A stretch of DNA of 64,000 nucleotides from Gluconacetobacter johannae (GCF_014174305.1 NZ_JABEQH010000005.1:62001-126000); one strand, 5' to 3'; positions 8,439 to 18,239 are shown, counted from the stretch's first letter. The notes: generated from the letters alone by a model not told the origin. Numbers and translations are program-made.

Positions 8439-9497
8439 ATGAATAATCCTGCCGGTACCCTGTTTGCCCTGCTGTCCGCTGTTCTGTTCGGTGCCAGTAC
8501 CCCACTCGCCAAGCTTCTTCTGGGTGCGGTCGACCCGTGGATGATGGCCGGGTTGCTCTATCTGGGGGCGGGCATCGGCCTGGCGGGCGTGCACTTCAGC
8601 CGGTCGATGGTCCGGTTGCCGGCGGTTGAAGCGCCCCTCCGACGGTCGGACGTGCCGTGGCTTGCACTGGTAATTCTTTCCGGTGGCATCGGCGGCCCGC
8701 TCCTGCTGATGCTTGGTCTCGCCAGAACCGATGCGGCCAGCGCCTCCCTGCTTCTGAACCTGGAGGGGTTGGCGACCATGGCGATCGCGTGGATCGGCTT
8801 TCGGGAAAATGTCGACCGGCGGCTTATGCTGGGTGCGTTTGCGATCCTGGCCGGCGCGGCGCTTCTCTCCTGGAAGGGCCAGGCGTCGCTCGATCAGGGT
8901 ACTCTGTTCATCGCCGGCGCTTGTCTATGCTGGGGTATCGACAACAACCTGACGCGCAAATTGTCGTCGGCGGATCCAGTGCAGATCGCCATGCTGAAGG
9001 GACTGGTGGCCGGCACGGTGAACCTGTCTCTGGCACTTGCGGCGGGGGCCGCCTTTCCCTCCGCCACGTCATTGCTCGCCATCGGGCTGGTCGGTTTCCT
9101 GGGGTATGGTGTCAGTCTCGTGCTGTTCGTACTGGGCCTGCGCGATCTGGGAGCCGCGCGAACCGGAGCATATTTCTCGCTGGCCCCGTTCGTCGGCGCG
9201 GTACTGGCCGTTTTCATGCTGGGGGATCACTTTTCGGCCAGGCTCCTGATCGCGGGTGGCCTGATGGGCTGGGGATTGTGGCTGCACGTGTCTGAACGGC
9301 ATGAGCACGAGCATGTCCACGACGCGCTGGAACATGAGCATCGCCACCGGCATGACGCGCACCATCAGCATGAACATGGGCCGGATGACCCACCGGGCGA
9401 GCCGCACACGCACCGGCATCAGCATCGGCCGTTGGTTCACAAGCACGCGCATTTTCCCGACTTGCACCATCGCCATGGCCATTCAGGGACGCACTGA
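8439..9497 (+). CDS. EamA/DMT family transporter with His-rich C-terminal tail
   Basis: A 352-residue drug/metabolite transporter with ten predicted membrane segments in two EamA repeats (about residues 5-135 and 150-285). Typical motifs are LFALLSAVLFGASTPLAK at the start and GACLCWGIDNNLTRKLS at the head of the second repeat. After the last helix comes a tail of about 70 residues with about two dozen histidines in His-Glu and His-Arg-His runs, a likely cytosolic or periplasmic metal-binding region. The family moves amino acids, nucleotide-sugars or amines. The tail suggests a link with nickel, zinc or cobalt, and a urease operon follows 154 bp downstream, but the substrate is not shown. The product looks complete. 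Confidence 0.85.
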   Translation: MNNPAGTLFALLSAVLFGASTPLAKLLLGAVDPWMMAGLLYLGAGIGLAGVHFSRSMVRLPAVEAPLRRSDVPWLALVILSGGIGGPLLLMLGLARTDAASASLLLNLEGLATMAIAWIGFRENVDRRLMLGAFAILAGAALLSWKGQASLDQGTLFIAGACLCWGIDNNLTRKLSSADPVQIAMLKGLVAGTVNLSLALAAGAAFPSATSLLAIGLVGFLGYGVSLVLFVLGLRDLGAARTGAYFSLAPFVGAVLAVFMLGDHFSARLLIAGGLMGWGLWLHVSERHEHEHVHDALEHEHRHRHDAHHQHEHGPDDPPGEPHTHRHQHRPLVHKHAHFPDLHHRHGHSGTH

Positions 9498-9540
9498 GCG
9501 TCGCGGCCTGCCGCGCTGGCCAAGGCCGCCTTCCTGTCTG

Positions 9541-9558
9541 CGTCAAATACCCCATGTT
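9541..9558 (+). promoter_or_regulatory. Shared 18-bp element, copy 1 (upstream of ureohydrolase-urease operon)
   Basis: The sequence CGTCAAATACCCCATGTT lies 93 nt upstream of the first ureohydrolase gene. It matches two other intergenic sites at 20918-20935 and 25345-25362, with consensus CGTCAAAYRMCSCAKRTY and 11 of 18 positions invariant. A candidate operator for the LuxR-type response regulator encoded at 24395-25321; that link is inference. Confidence 0.5.
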
Positions 9559-9651
9559 CATTTCGCCCCCGCATGAGCAAGGTGAGGTGATCCGCGGGTC
9601 TGGCCTGGGCGTGGCGGAACATGTGTGACGATCTTGCAACTGGGGCATTGA

Positions 9652-11181
9652 ATGAGAACACGTCTTGCACTCATGGCCGCCGCGGCACTGGTGCTGCCCG
9701 CTCTGGCGGCCAGCCCCGTCATTGCGGCGCCACCGGCCGACTCGTCCGCCTTTCCGAAAGCGCCGCCCACCAAGCCCGGCGAGATTCCCAAATATATCGA
9801 CGCCTATACGCCGGGGATGATGAAGCTCGATCCGCTCGAGATTCCCGCCGACGTCATGACGCGCCTCAAGGACCTGCCGGCGGACAGGATCGACTTCCTC
9901 AAGAGTGGAAAGACCTCGTCCGTCATTCCCTCCAGCCAGCTCTTCCGGCAGATCCGCGAGACCTCGTCGCCCCGCGAACTGGCGGATTATGTCGATACCG
10001 TCATGACGGTCTACGGCCAGATGCAGTTCCACAAGGGGGTCGATCCGGAGACCATTCCGTTCGATACGACATCGCCGCGTTTCAATGACTGGCGCTTGCG
10101 GCGGCCGGCGGAACTGGACCCGCATCGCGAGCCGGGGCCGATCCAGACCTCGCGGTACATGCACGGCTACAACACCGGCCTGCCGACCTTTGCCGGTTCG
10201 CCGATCGCGCTGACGCCCGAGGACCTGAAGGCCGGCAAGGTGGATGTCGCCATCATGGGCGCGCCGCTGGACATGGGGTCGGGATGGCGTGACGCACAGC
10301 ACGGCCCGAACGCGATCCGCGTCATGCGCGACGGCACGGGCGGTACGGAAGTGTCCAGCATGATCGCGCCGAGCGAGGTGCTGAACATCGTCGATTACGG
10401 CAATGCGGCGGTCGACCAGAACAGCACCGAACGCAGCGTGCAGGAAGTGCGCCGGATGGTGGGCGAGATTGCCAAGGCGGGGTCGATCCCCGTCGTCATC
10501 GGCGGGGATCACAGCCTGGAATATCCGGATGTCGCGGCCATGGCGGATGTCTACGGCAAGGGTCAGGTCGGCGTCATCCATTTCGATTCCCACCTCGATA
10601 CGGGGCGGGGACGCATCCATCTGCTCGATCATGGCCAGCCGATCTACCGCGCCATGAAGGAAGGGCATATCCGCCCCGAGGACTATATCCAGGTCGGCAT
10701 CAGGGCGCATTACTCGAAGGATTATTACGAGTGGGAGCGCCTGATCGGCATGCGCTATCACACGATGGCCGAGGTCGAGAAGCATGGCTGGGACGCCGTG
10801 ATGGAGCGTGCGATCCAGGAGGCCAAGAAGAACACGAAATATCTGTGGATCTCGTTTGACGTCGATGTGCTGGATCCGGCTTTCGAGCCGGGCACGGGCA
10901 CCCCGGTCGCCGGCGGCCTGACCATGCGCGAGGCCATTCCGATCATGCGCCGGCTCTGTTCCGAGGCGAATGTCGTGGGCTTCGACATTGTCGAACTCGC
11001 CCCGGCGCTCGATCCGACCTATCGCAGCGCGCTCAACGCCAACACGATCCTCTTCAGCTGCCTGACGGGTATCGCGATGCACAAGAAGGGCATCACCCAG
11101 GCCAACTATTTCAGCCCGCTCTCCTCGGAGCATGGGCAGGACAAGTACTACGCCACGAAGGGCAAGGGAGCGAACCAGTGA
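9652..11181 (+). CDS. Exported ureohydrolase (arginase/agmatinase family), apparently active
   Basis: A 509-residue arginase-superfamily enzyme with a clear signal peptide (MRTRLALMAAAALVLPALAA, cleavage near VIAAP). About 130 residues precede the ureohydrolase core, which makes it much longer than the 300-350 residues usual for agmatinases. All metal ligands are visible: GGDHS with Asp286-His287, DSHLD (312-316), and FDVDVLDP with Asp403 and Asp405, followed by the EPGTGTP loop. The enzyme should hydrolyse a guanidino group to urea and an amine outside the cytoplasm. The substrate is unknown: agmatine, guanidinobutyrate, an alkylguanidine or guanidine itself are options. Some arginase-family guanidine hydrolases use nickel. 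It overlaps the next gene by 4 nt and heads the operon that runs into urease. Only a weak GGGG-type ribosome site precedes ATG 9652. Confidence 0.88.
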   Translation: MRTRLALMAAAALVLPALAASPVIAAPPADSSAFPKAPPTKPGEIPKYIDAYTPGMMKLDPLEIPADVMTRLKDLPADRIDFLKSGKTSSVIPSSQLFRQIRETSSPRELADYVDTVMTVYGQMQFHKGVDPETIPFDTTSPRFNDWRLRRPAELDPHREPGPIQTSRYMHGYNTGLPTFAGSPIALTPEDLKAGKVDVAIMGAPLDMGSGWRDAQHGPNAIRVMRDGTGGTEVSSMIAPSEVLNIVDYGNAAVDQNSTERSVQEVRRMVGEIAKAGSIPVVIGGDHSLEYPDVAAMADVYGKGQVGVIHFDSHLDTGRGRIHLLDHGQPIYRAMKEGHIRPEDYIQVGIRAHYSKDYYEWERLIGMRYHTMAEVEKHGWDAVMERAIQEAKKNTKYLWISFDVDVLDPAFEPGTGTPVAGGLTMREAIPIMRRLCSEANVVGFDIVELAPALDPTYRSALNANTILFSCLTGIAMHKKGITQANYFSPLSSEHGQDKYYATKGKGANQ

Positions 11182-12626
11182 GCAATCGCATGTCCTTTCG
11201 GGCCGAGCGCCGCGCCGCACTGGCGGCGCTTGCTTTCGCCACCCTGGCGCCCGCCCTGGTTCCGGCCGCTCATGCAGCGCCCGTGGCGAACGCCTCGATC
11301 GACGCGCTGACGCCCGAGCAGAAGGCGTTCGTCGCGGATTCCGCCACGTTGGAGCGCTTCGGCCTGACGCGGGAGAAGGTGGCCGAAATCCTCGCCGCCA
11401 AGGACCCGCAGGCGGCGCGCGCGACGGTGGCCGCCATGATGGCCACGATCGCGGCGGACAGGTTCCAGCCCTCGCACGGCCCAGCGGAGCCGGGGCGTTC
11501 GGCGCTGGACCCGGATGGCGACATGGCGGCGGTGCAGCTCAACCCGGCTGCCGGCGGCTTCAACAGCATGGCGGTCGTGCGTCCCCCGGCGCTGGACGCC
11601 CATCATCGCGCGCCCGGCCCGTTCAGCGTCCGGCGCTACATGTATGAATCCCAGGGCATCCCGACCTTTGCCGGCGCGCCGCTTGCGCTGCGTAAGGATG
11701 ACCTGGTGGCCGGCAAGGTGGATGTCGCGTTCGTCGGCGTGCCGCTGGGGTTCAGCAGCGGCTGGCGTGACGCGCACAATGCGCCGGGCGTCATGCGGGC
11801 CATGTACGGCCTGGGCGATTTCGACGTCTATGCCGGGGTCGATCCGGGGCTGGTGCTCAACCTCGCCGATTACGGCAATTTCGCCGTCGACAAGATGAGC
11901 GTGGAGCTGTCGGTCAACCATGTGCGCCAGATGGTGGGCGAGATGGTGGACGCGAAGGTCGTTCCCTTCGTTGTCGGCGGCGATCATTCCGTCATGATCC
12001 CGACCGTGACGGCCATGGCCGATCACTACGGGGCAGGGAATGTCGGGCTGGTGCAGATCGACGCGCATAACGATGTCGCGCGCGACCAGGCGCATTTCTA
12101 CTCGGACGAGCAGGCGCTTTCGCGCCTGATCGAAAGCGGTACGGTCAAGGGCGGCAGCGTCGTGCAGATCGGCACGCGCGGTCCGGGCCTTAGCGCGGCG
12201 GATTTCGACTGGATGAAGTCGAAGGGCATCCGTTACCACACCATGGCGCAGGTCGAGACCAGCGGCTGGCAGAGCGTGGTCGATACGACCCTGCGCGAGA
12301 TCGAGAGCGGCCCGCAGAACGTCTTCGTGTCGTTCGACATCAGCGCCCTCGACCCGGCCTACGCCTCGGGCGCGGGTCGGCCGGCGGCGAACGGCCTGAC
12401 GATGCGCGAGGCGGTGCCGCTGGTGCGGCGCATCTGCGCGGAGACGAAGGTCGTCGGTTTCGCGATGCTGGACGTGGCCCCCTATCTCGACCTCAGCTAC
12501 GCCACGGCGCTCAATGCCGACCAGATCATGAATGCCTGCCTCACCGGCATCGCGATGCGTAAGCTCGGGGTCAAGGGCGCGAACTATCACAGCGCCCTGA
12601 CGGTGGAGTCCGCCGTCGCGCATTGA
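11178..12626 (+). CDS. Exported ureohydrolase paralogue with one metal ligand replaced
   Basis: A 482-residue paralogue of the preceding protein, also with a signal peptide (LAALAFATLAPALVPAAHAAP). Shared segments such as RRYMYESQGIPTFAGAPLAL and SGWRDAHNAPGVMRAMYG show common origin. GGDHS (His270) and DAHND (Asp295, His297, Asp299) are intact. The third motif reads FDISALDP, so Asp387 is kept but the second Asp is Ser389, and the EPGTGTP loop has become ASGAGRP. Loss of a bridging carboxylate suggests weak or altered catalysis, so it may be a structural or regulatory partner of the first enzyme. The start is GTG 11178 in a GTGA overlap; ATG 11190 is an alternative closer to the signal peptide. 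Confidence 0.85.
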   Translation: MSNRMSFRAERRAALAALAFATLAPALVPAAHAAPVANASIDALTPEQKAFVADSATLERFGLTREKVAEILAAKDPQAARATVAAMMATIAADRFQPSHGPAEPGRSALDPDGDMAAVQLNPAAGGFNSMAVVRPPALDAHHRAPGPFSVRRYMYESQGIPTFAGAPLALRKDDLVAGKVDVAFVGVPLGFSSGWRDAHNAPGVMRAMYGLGDFDVYAGVDPGLVLNLADYGNFAVDKMSVELSVNHVRQMVGEMVDAKVVPFVVGGDHSVMIPTVTAMADHYGAGNVGLVQIDAHNDVARDQAHFYSDEQALSRLIESGTVKGGSVVQIGTRGPGLSAADFDWMKSKGIRYHTMAQVETSGWQSVVDTTLREIESGPQNVFVSFDISALDPAYASGAGRPAANGLTMREAVPLVRRICAETKVVGFAMLDVAPYLDLSYATALNADQIMNACLTGIAMRKLGVKGANYHSALTVESAVAH

Positions 12627-12748
12627 TTGCGCCCCGGCCCGCCCGTCGTCCGCGCCCGGACCCCATCGGTCCGGGCGTTGGCATCGGTCGCGGTGAAATG
12701 GTATCGCCTGTTTCTGCCGGATGGGCAGCATGCGAAAGAGGGGGCGTG

Positions 12749-13195
12749 ATGGGGCGGAGGATAACCGGGTACGGCCCGTTGAGACGGACGGGGGGCACGT
12801 GCCTGGTCGCGGCCGCCCTGCTGTGCGGCCAGGCTGTCGCCGCGCCACGGCCGCTGACCGTTGCGTGTTCCGGCACCACGACGGCGCGGAGCATGTCGGC
12901 CGAAAAGAGCGATCCGTTCGACGCGATCTTCGTGTTCGATGACGCGGCCCGAAGCTGGGTGCGTACCGATCCGGCCAGCGGCGCGGGGCGCCCGATCTGC
13001 CTGGCGGATGACTGCACCGTCCTGTTCAGCCCGACGCAGGTCGTCGCCCGGTCGGGGACGCTGGTGGCGACGTTCGACCGCCGGCGCCAGACCTTCAGCG
13101 CCGGGGACCTGAAGGATGTCGATGGCACCATGGTCGAGATCATTACCCGTGCAACCTGTCATGCCCCCCGCGTGCCGCCCGCCCGGCGGCCGTGA
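12749..13195 (+). CDS. Small exported protein of unknown function
   Basis: A 148-residue protein I do not recognise. It begins with a basic stretch and a hydrophobic segment (TCLVAAALLCGQAVAAP), so it is probably exported, giving a mature product of about 120 residues. The mature part has a few cysteines (including ICLADDC) and short beta-like strands, with a Pro/Arg-rich end. I start it at ATG 12749, preceded by a GAGGGGG run; the frame is open further left, but without a signal peptide position that makes sense. Its stop overlaps the GTG start of ureD by 4 nt. Placed between the exported ureohydrolases and urease, it may serve the periplasmic step, but nothing in the sequence proves that. 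Confidence 0.6.
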   Translation: MGRRITGYGPLRRTGGTCLVAAALLCGQAVAAPRPLTVACSGTTTARSMSAEKSDPFDAIFVFDDAARSWVRTDPASGAGRPICLADDCTVLFSPTQVVARSGTLVATFDRRRQTFSAGDLKDVDGTMVEIITRATCHAPRVPPARRP

Positions 13196-14043
13196 ATCTG
13201 TCGGTCGTGGACGCCGACGCGGCGCCGCTCCAGCGGGCGACCGGCGGATTCGCCATCCAGGCGAGGAAGGCGGGCGAGCGTTCGAGCCTCGTGCGGCTGC
13301 GGCAGTCGGGCTGTTGCCGTGTGCTGGTGCCGCGCGTCCGCACGCCGGGGGTCGAGGCGGTGCTGGTCAATGTTTCGGGCGGTCTGGCCGGCGGGGACCG
13401 GATCGTGGGCGGCATCCTGTGCCGGGCGGGGGCTCATCTGATCGTCACGACCCAGGCGTCCGAGCGGATCTATGGCGCGCGCGCGGCGGACCGACCGACG
13501 CGGATCGTCACCCGCTGCCGGATCGAGGCGGGGGCGCGGCTCGACTGGCTGCCCCACGAGACGATCTTCTATGACGGCGGGGTGGTGGCGCGGGACCTGA
13601 TCGTCGATATGCCGTCGGCCGCGACATTCCTGGCCAGCGAATGCCGCGTGTTCGGCCGCGTGGCGTCCGGCGAGACGGTTCAACGGCTGGTCTGCCGGGA
13701 CCGGCTGGCCATCCGGCGGGACGGCATTCCCGCGCTGATGGAGAATTTTCGGGCGGACGGCCCGTTCGGGGCCCTGCTGTCGCGGCGCGCCGTCGCGTCG
13801 GGCGCGGGGGTGATGCATACCATCACGATGGCGGCGCCCGACGTGGCGCGCTGGCTGGAGGAGGCCAGGGCGTGCATCGCCGGAGCGGGACCCGCCGTCG
13901 CGGGGGCGGCATCGGCCTGGAATGACGTGCTGGTCGTGCGATTGCTGGGGAATGAAGCTATGAACGTCCGGCAGTTGGCCCGCCGCATCACGGCGCTGTT
14001 GCGCGGGGGGTATCCGGCCCCGGTGACATGGCGTCTTCAATAA
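13192..14043 (+). CDS. ureD: Urease accessory protein UreD
   Basis: A 283-residue UreD (UreH) protein, the scaffold that binds apo-urease and recruits UreF and UreG for nickel insertion. Family segments are visible: [13 protein letters not shown] near residue 60, [25 protein letters not shown] and [13 protein letters not shown]. Translation probably starts at GTG 13192, overlapping the previous stop (GTGA), which implies coupling. It leads the conventional order ureDABCEFG. Length and motifs are normal. Confidence 0.95.
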   Translation: MNLSVVDADAAPLQRATGGFAIQARKAGERSSLVRLRQSGCCRVLVPRVRTPGVEAVLVNVSGGLAGGDRIVGGILCRAGAHLIVTTQASERIYGARAADRPTRIVTRCRIEAGARLDWLPHETIFYDGGVVARDLIVDMPSAATFLASECRVFGRVASGETVQRLVCRDRLAIRRDGIPALMENFRADGPFGALLSRRAVASGAGVMHTITMAAPDVARWLEEARACIAGAGPAVAGAASAWNDVLVVRLLGNEAMNVRQLARRITALLRGGYPAPVTWRLQ

Positions 14044-14062
14044 GGCGGTTTGGAGGGGAAGG

Positions 14063-14365
14063 ATGAAGCTGACTCCGCGCGAGAAGGACAAGCTGCTGGT
14101 CGCGATGGCGGCGAACGTGGCCCGACGGCGGCTGGAGCGCGGGGTACGCCTGAATTATCCCGAGGCGGTCGCGCTGATTACTGATTATGTTGTGGAAGGC
14201 GCGCGTGACGGCCTCAGCGTGGCCGACCTGATGGAAGGGGGCGCGCGCGTGCTGGCCCGTGACCAGGTCATGGCGGGCATTGCGGAGATGATCCCGGACG
14301 TGCAGGTCGAGGCGACCTTTCCCGATGGCACGAAGCTGGTGACGGTCCATGACCCGATTCGCTGA
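14063..14365 (+). CDS. ureA: Urease gamma subunit
   Basis: The 100-residue gamma subunit of cytoplasmic urease. It opens [20 protein letters not shown] and contains [21 protein letters not shown] and [22 protein letters not shown], all standard. A strong GGAGGGGAAGG sequence precedes ATG 14063. The end overlaps ureB by 17 nt. The subunits are separate (gamma, beta, alpha), as in most bacteria. Confidence 0.97.
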   Translation: MKLTPREKDKLLVAMAANVARRRLERGVRLNYPEAVALITDYVVEGARDGLSVADLMEGGARVLARDQVMAGIAEMIPDVQVEATFPDGTKLVTVHDPIR

Positions 14366-14690
14366 CGCCCTGCCCGCGGGGGCCGTCCCCGGCGAGATCA
14401 TCACCCCGGACGGCGAGATCGAACTCAATGCCGGCCGGCCGCGCCGGACGCTGCGCGTCACCAATACCGGCGACCGGCCGATCCAGGTGGGCAGCCATTA
14501 CCATTTCGCCGAGACCAACCCCGCGCTGGCCTTCGACCGCGCGCAGGCGCGGGGGTGGCGGCTGGACGTGCCGTCGGGCGGCGCGCTGCGCTTCGAGCCG
14601 GGACAGGCGATGGATGTCACACTGGTGCCGCTGTCGGGCGGGCGCCGGGTGGTGGGTTTCCGTGCCCAGGTGATGGGGGAACTGGACTGA
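14349..14690 (+). CDS. ureB: Urease beta subunit
   Basis: The 113-residue beta subunit of urease. Characteristic segments are [40 protein letters not shown] and the terminal [18 protein letters not shown]. The ATG at 14349 lies inside the end of ureA and the stop overlaps the ureC start by one base (TGATG), so the three structural genes are translationally coupled. Length is usual for the family. Confidence 0.97.
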   Translation: MTRFADALPAGAVPGEIITPDGEIELNAGRPRRTLRVTNTGDRPIQVGSHYHFAETNPALAFDRAQARGWRLDVPSGGALRFEPGQAMDVTLVPLSGGRRVVGFRAQVMGELD

Positions 14691-16396
14691 TGGCCCGGAT
14701 CGGACGCTTCGACTACGCCATGACCTACGGCCCGACGACCGGCGACCGGGTCCGCCTTGCGGACACCGCCCTGCTGGTTGAGGTGGAGCGGGATTTCACC
14801 GTCCAGGGCGAGGAGGTGAAGTTCGGGGGCGGCAAGACCATCCGCGACGGGATGGGGCAATCCCAGGTCACCAATGCGGCGGGGGCCGCCGACACGGTCA
14901 TCACCAATGCGCTGATTATCGACCACTGGGGGATCGTGAAGGCCGATATCGCCCTGAAGGGCGGGCGGATCGCCGGCATCGGCAAGGCGGGCAATCCCGA
15001 CATCCAGCCGGGCGTGGACATCATCATCGGTCCGGGCACCGAAATCGTGGCCGGGGAAGGCCGGATCGTCACCGCCGGCGGCATCGACGCGCATATCCAC
15101 TATATCTGCCCCCAGCAGGTGGAGGAGGCGCTGGCGTCGGGCGTCACCACCCTGCTGGGCGGCGGCACCGGCCCGGCGACGGGCACGGCGGCGACGACCT
15201 GCACGCCCGGCCCGTGGCATCTGGCGCGGATGCTCCAGGCGGCGGAGGGGCTGCCGGTCAACCTGGCCTTCGCGGGCAAGGGCAACGCCTCGCGCCCCGA
15301 GGCGCTGGAGGAGATGGTACGCGCGGGGGCCTGCTGCCTCAAGCTGCATGAGGACTGGGGGTCGACGCCCGCCGCCATCGACTGCTGCCTGTCGGTCGCC
15401 GACCGGATGGACGTGCAGGTCATGATCCATACGGACACGCTGAACGAGAGCGGCTTCGTGGATGACACCATCGCCGCGTTCCAGGGCCGGACCATCCATG
15501 CCTTCCATACGGAAGGCGCGGGCGGCGGCCATGCGCCGGACATCATCCGGGTGGCGGCGCTGCCCAACGTGCTGCCGTCCTCGACCAATCCCACGCGGCC
15601 CTACACCATCAACACGCTCGACGAGCATCTGGACATGCTGATGGTCTGCCATCACCTGGACCGCAGCGTGCCCGAGGATATCGCGTTTGCGGAGAGCCGC
15701 ATCCGGCGCGAGACGATCGCCGCCGAGGATATCTTCCACGACATGGGCGTGCTGTCGATGATGTCGTCGGACAGCCAGGCGATGGGACGGGTGGGCGAGG
15801 TCATCATCCGCACCTGGCAGACCGCCCACAAGATGAAGCTGCAGCGCGGGGCGCTGGCCGGCGACGGCGCGGCCGACAACAGCCGCGTGAAGCGCTATAT
15901 CGCCAAATACACGATCAATCCGGCCATTGCCCACGGCCTGGCGCGCGAGGTCGGTTCGATCGAGGTCGGCAAGCTGGCCGACCTGGTGCTGTGGGAGCCG
16001 GCCTTCTTCGGCGTGAAGCCGGAACTGGTCATAAAGGGGGGCGCGATCGTGTACGCGCTGATGGGTGACCCCAACGCCTCGATCCCCACGCCGCAGCCCA
16101 TCCACGGGCGGCCGATGTTCGGCAGCCTGGGCGGCGCGCTGAGCGCGACCTGTGTCACCTTCGTCTCCGGCGCCGCGCTGGAGGACGATATCGGGACGCG
16201 GCTGGGGCTGAAGCGCCGCCTGGCGGCGGTGTCCGACACGCGCGGCGGCATCGGCAAGCGCAGCATGATCCATAACGACGCCATGCCCGTGATCGAGGTC
16301 GATCCCGAAACCTACGAGGTGCGCGCCGACGGCGTGCTTCTGACCTGCGAACCTGCCGAGGTACTGCCCATGGCACAGCGTTATTTCCTGTTCTGA
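14690..16396 (+). CDS. ureC: Urease alpha (catalytic) subunit
   Basis: The 568-residue catalytic subunit, which hydrolyses urea to ammonia and carbamate at a dinickel centre. Nickel ligands and active-site parts are visible: HIH (His135, His137), the lysine that is carbamylated (Lys218 in CLKLHEDWG), the [11 protein letters not shown] and [13 protein letters not shown] segments, the flap MVCHHLDRS with the catalytic histidine, and Asp361 in [12 protein letters not shown]. The start at ATG 14690 gives the normal [21 protein letters not shown] opening. The reading frame is open further upstream but overlaps ureB there. It is very well conserved and should be functional. Confidence 0.98.
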   Translation: MARIGRFDYAMTYGPTTGDRVRLADTALLVEVERDFTVQGEEVKFGGGKTIRDGMGQSQVTNAAGAADTVITNALIIDHWGIVKADIALKGGRIAGIGKAGNPDIQPGVDIIIGPGTEIVAGEGRIVTAGGIDAHIHYICPQQVEEALASGVTTLLGGGTGPATGTAATTCTPGPWHLARMLQAAEGLPVNLAFAGKGNASRPEALEEMVRAGACCLKLHEDWGSTPAAIDCCLSVADRMDVQVMIHTDTLNESGFVDDTIAAFQGRTIHAFHTEGAGGGHAPDIIRVAALPNVLPSSTNPTRPYTINTLDEHLDMLMVCHHLDRSVPEDIAFAESRIRRETIAAEDIFHDMGVLSMMSSDSQAMGRVGEVIIRTWQTAHKMKLQRGALAGDGAADNSRVKRYIAKYTINPAIAHGLAREVGSIEVGKLADLVLWEPAFFGVKPELVIKGGAIVYALMGDPNASIPTPQPIHGRPMFGSLGGALSATCVTFVSGAALEDDIGTRLGLKRRLAAVSDTRGGIGKRSMIHNDAMPVIEVDPETYEVRADGVLLTCEPAEVLPMAQRYFLF

Positions 16397-16929
16397 TGCG
16401 GCGCGTCGTCGATATCCTTCCCGCCGGGACGTGGGAGCCTGCGCGCGAGAGCGACCTGTTTCGCGCCGATTACGAGGGCCGTCATCGCCGCCGCAAGGTG
16501 CTGGAGCTGCAATCGGGCGCGCGGGTGCTGCTCGACCTGCCGCAGGCGCGGCTGCTGGTCGCGGGCGACGGGCTGCTGCTGGACGATGGCGGGGTGGCGC
16601 GGGTCGCGGCGCTGGATGAATCGCTGCTGGAGGTCACGGCGCCGGATGGGCATGGGCTGCTGCGCCTGGCCTGGCATCTGGGCAACCGCCACCTGCCGGC
16701 GATGATCGAGCCTACGCGGATCCTGATCCGCGATGACCATGTGATTGCCGACATGGTGCGCGGGCTGGGCGGGACCATCGCACCGCTGCGGGCGCCGTTC
16801 GATCCGGAAACCGGAGCCTATGCCGGCCATGGGGGCGGCCACGACGCGCATGGGCACGACCCTCATGCCCATGGGCATCACGACCACGACCATCATGACC
16901 ATGGGCACGGCCCGCATCCCCATTCCTGA
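16396..16929 (+). CDS. ureE: Urease accessory protein UreE, nickel chaperone
   Basis: A 177-residue UreE, which delivers nickel to the UreDFG complex. The N-terminal part has the usual peptide-binding fold (ARESDLFRADYEGRHRRRKV) and the metal-binding domain contains LAWHLGNRHLPAMIE and GLGGTIAPLRAPFDPETGAY. The tail is very rich in histidine (DAHGHDPHAHGHHDHDHHD and similar), giving capacity for extra nickel. The start ATG overlaps the ureC stop by one base. Confidence 0.95.
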   Translation: MRRVVDILPAGTWEPARESDLFRADYEGRHRRRKVLELQSGARVLLDLPQARLLVAGDGLLLDDGGVARVAALDESLLEVTAPDGHGLLRLAWHLGNRHLPAMIEPTRILIRDDHVIADMVRGLGGTIAPLRAPFDPETGAYAGHGGGHDAHGHDPHAHGHHDHDHHDHGHGPHPHS

Positions 16930-17599
16930 CCTGCCGGTGGACGATGCGACGCTCGCGCGGCTGCTGAACTGGCTGTCGCCCGCCTTTCCCACCGGGGGGT
17001 TCGCCTACAGCCACGGTCTGGAATGGGCCGTCCAGGCCGGGGACGTCACGGATGTGGCGACGCTGGTGGACTGGATCGGCGATCTGCTGTCCTGCGGCAG
17101 CCTGCGTAACGACCTGATCCTTGTCCGCGCCGCCTGGCAGGCGCGCGACGGAGCGGCGCTGGTGTCGCTGACCCGGATCGGCTGCGCGCTGGCCTCGTCG
17201 CGGGAGCGGTGGGAGGAAACGACGCGCCAGGGCGAGGCGTTCCTGCGCGGTGTCGCGGTCTGGGGGGTGGAGATTGCCGGACGCGGCACGCCGGGTGTCG
17301 CCTGGCCGCTGCCGGTGGCGCATGGAGCGGCCCTGGGCGCCTGCGGGGCCGGGGAACACCATACGCTGGTCGCCAGTGCCAGCGCCGTGACGGCGGGGCT
17401 GGTCTCGGCGGCGGTCCGGCTGGTGCCGCTGGGGCAGACCGACGCGCTGCGCGCGCTGGCGGCGCTCGAGCGGCCGATCGCGGCGGCCGTTGCCGCGACG
17501 CAGGGGCAGGGTATCGCCGATCTGGGCGGGCTGTGCTTTCGCGCGGATCTGGCGGCCATGCATCACGAAACACAGGAAACGAGGCTTTTTCGCACATGA
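16901..17599 (+). CDS. ureF: Urease accessory protein UreF
   Basis: A 232-residue UreF. With UreD and UreG it forms the preactivation complex on apo-urease and gates GTP-dependent nickel loading. Family signatures are [24 protein letters not shown] near the N-terminus and [27 protein letters not shown] later. I use ATG 16901, which lies within the His-rich end of ureE (overlap 29 nt). ATG 16895 is an equal choice, and no clear ribosome site separates them. The true family homology begins about ten residues after the start. The stop overlaps the ureG start. Confidence 0.93.
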   Translation: MGTARIPIPDLPVDDATLARLLNWLSPAFPTGGFAYSHGLEWAVQAGDVTDVATLVDWIGDLLSCGSLRNDLILVRAAWQARDGAALVSLTRIGCALASSRERWEETTRQGEAFLRGVAVWGVEIAGRGTPGVAWPLPVAHGAALGACGAGEHHTLVASASAVTAGLVSAAVRLVPLGQTDALRALAALERPIAAAVAATQGQGIADLGGLCFRADLAAMHHETQETRLFRT

Positions 17600-18219
17600 C
17601 GGACAGCTATCGCGGCCCGCTCCGCGTCGGAATCGGTGGCCCCGTGGGGACGGGCAAGACGGCGCTGATGGATGCGCTGTGTCGCCATTTCCGCGATCGC
17701 TACGACATCGCGGCCCTGACCAATGACATCTATACCCGCGAGGATGCGGAATTCCTGACGCGGGCGGGTTCGCTGCCGCCCGAGCGGATCATGGGAATCG
17801 AGACCGGCGGGTGCCCCCATACCGCGATCCGCGAGGATGCGAGCATCAACCTGGCGGGGATCGAGGAACTGTGCGCGCGTTTTCCGGTGCTGGACCTGGT
17901 GCTTGTGGAAAGCGGCGGGGACAATCTGGCCGCGACCTTCAGCCCCGAACTGGCCGACCTGACGATCTATGTCATCGACGTTTCGGCGGGCGACAAGATC
18001 CCCCGCAAGGGCGGGCCGGGCATCACCCGCAGCGACCTCCTGGTCATCAACAAGATCGACCTCGCGCCCCATGTGGGGGCCGACCTGGGGGTGATGGATC
18101 GTGACAGCCGCCGGATGCGCGGCCAGCGGCCCTTCGTCTTCGCCAATATCCGCGCGGGCGAGGGGGTGGAGCGCATTGCCCGCTTCATTATCGAGGAAGG
18201 CGGCCTGCGCGTCGCCTGA
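17596..18219 (+). CDS. ureG: Urease accessory GTPase UreG
   Basis: A 207-residue UreG (SIMIBI-class GTPase) that powers nickel transfer to urease. The P-loop [11 protein letters not shown] lies at residues 13-23, followed by [31 protein letters not shown] (metal-binding Cys-Pro-His), [14 protein letters not shown] and the guanine-specificity motif NKIDL. ATG 17596 overlaps the ureF stop (ATGA). It is the last urease gene, followed after 20 nt by a strong hairpin. Confidence 0.97.
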   Translation: MTDSYRGPLRVGIGGPVGTGKTALMDALCRHFRDRYDIAALTNDIYTREDAEFLTRAGSLPPERIMGIETGGCPHTAIREDASINLAGIEELCARFPVLDLVLVESGGDNLAATFSPELADLTIYVIDVSAGDKIPRKGGPGITRSDLLVINKIDLAPHVGADLGVMDRDSRRMRGQRPFVFANIRAGEGVERIARFIIEEGGLRVA

Positions 18220-18239
18220 ACGCCCGCCGCATAAAAGAA

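Noticed and set aside
9498-9651. Possible guanidine riboswitch upstream of the ureohydrolase operon
   Set aside because: I searched for the ykkC-type core and for paired hairpins with ACGR loops and saw neither. A covariance search (guanidine-I to -IV models) would settle it.
9214-11220. Minus-strand frame of 668 codons
   Set aside because: It lies opposite the first ureohydrolase gene, whose metal motifs are clear. The antisense product is Arg/His-rich without domains.
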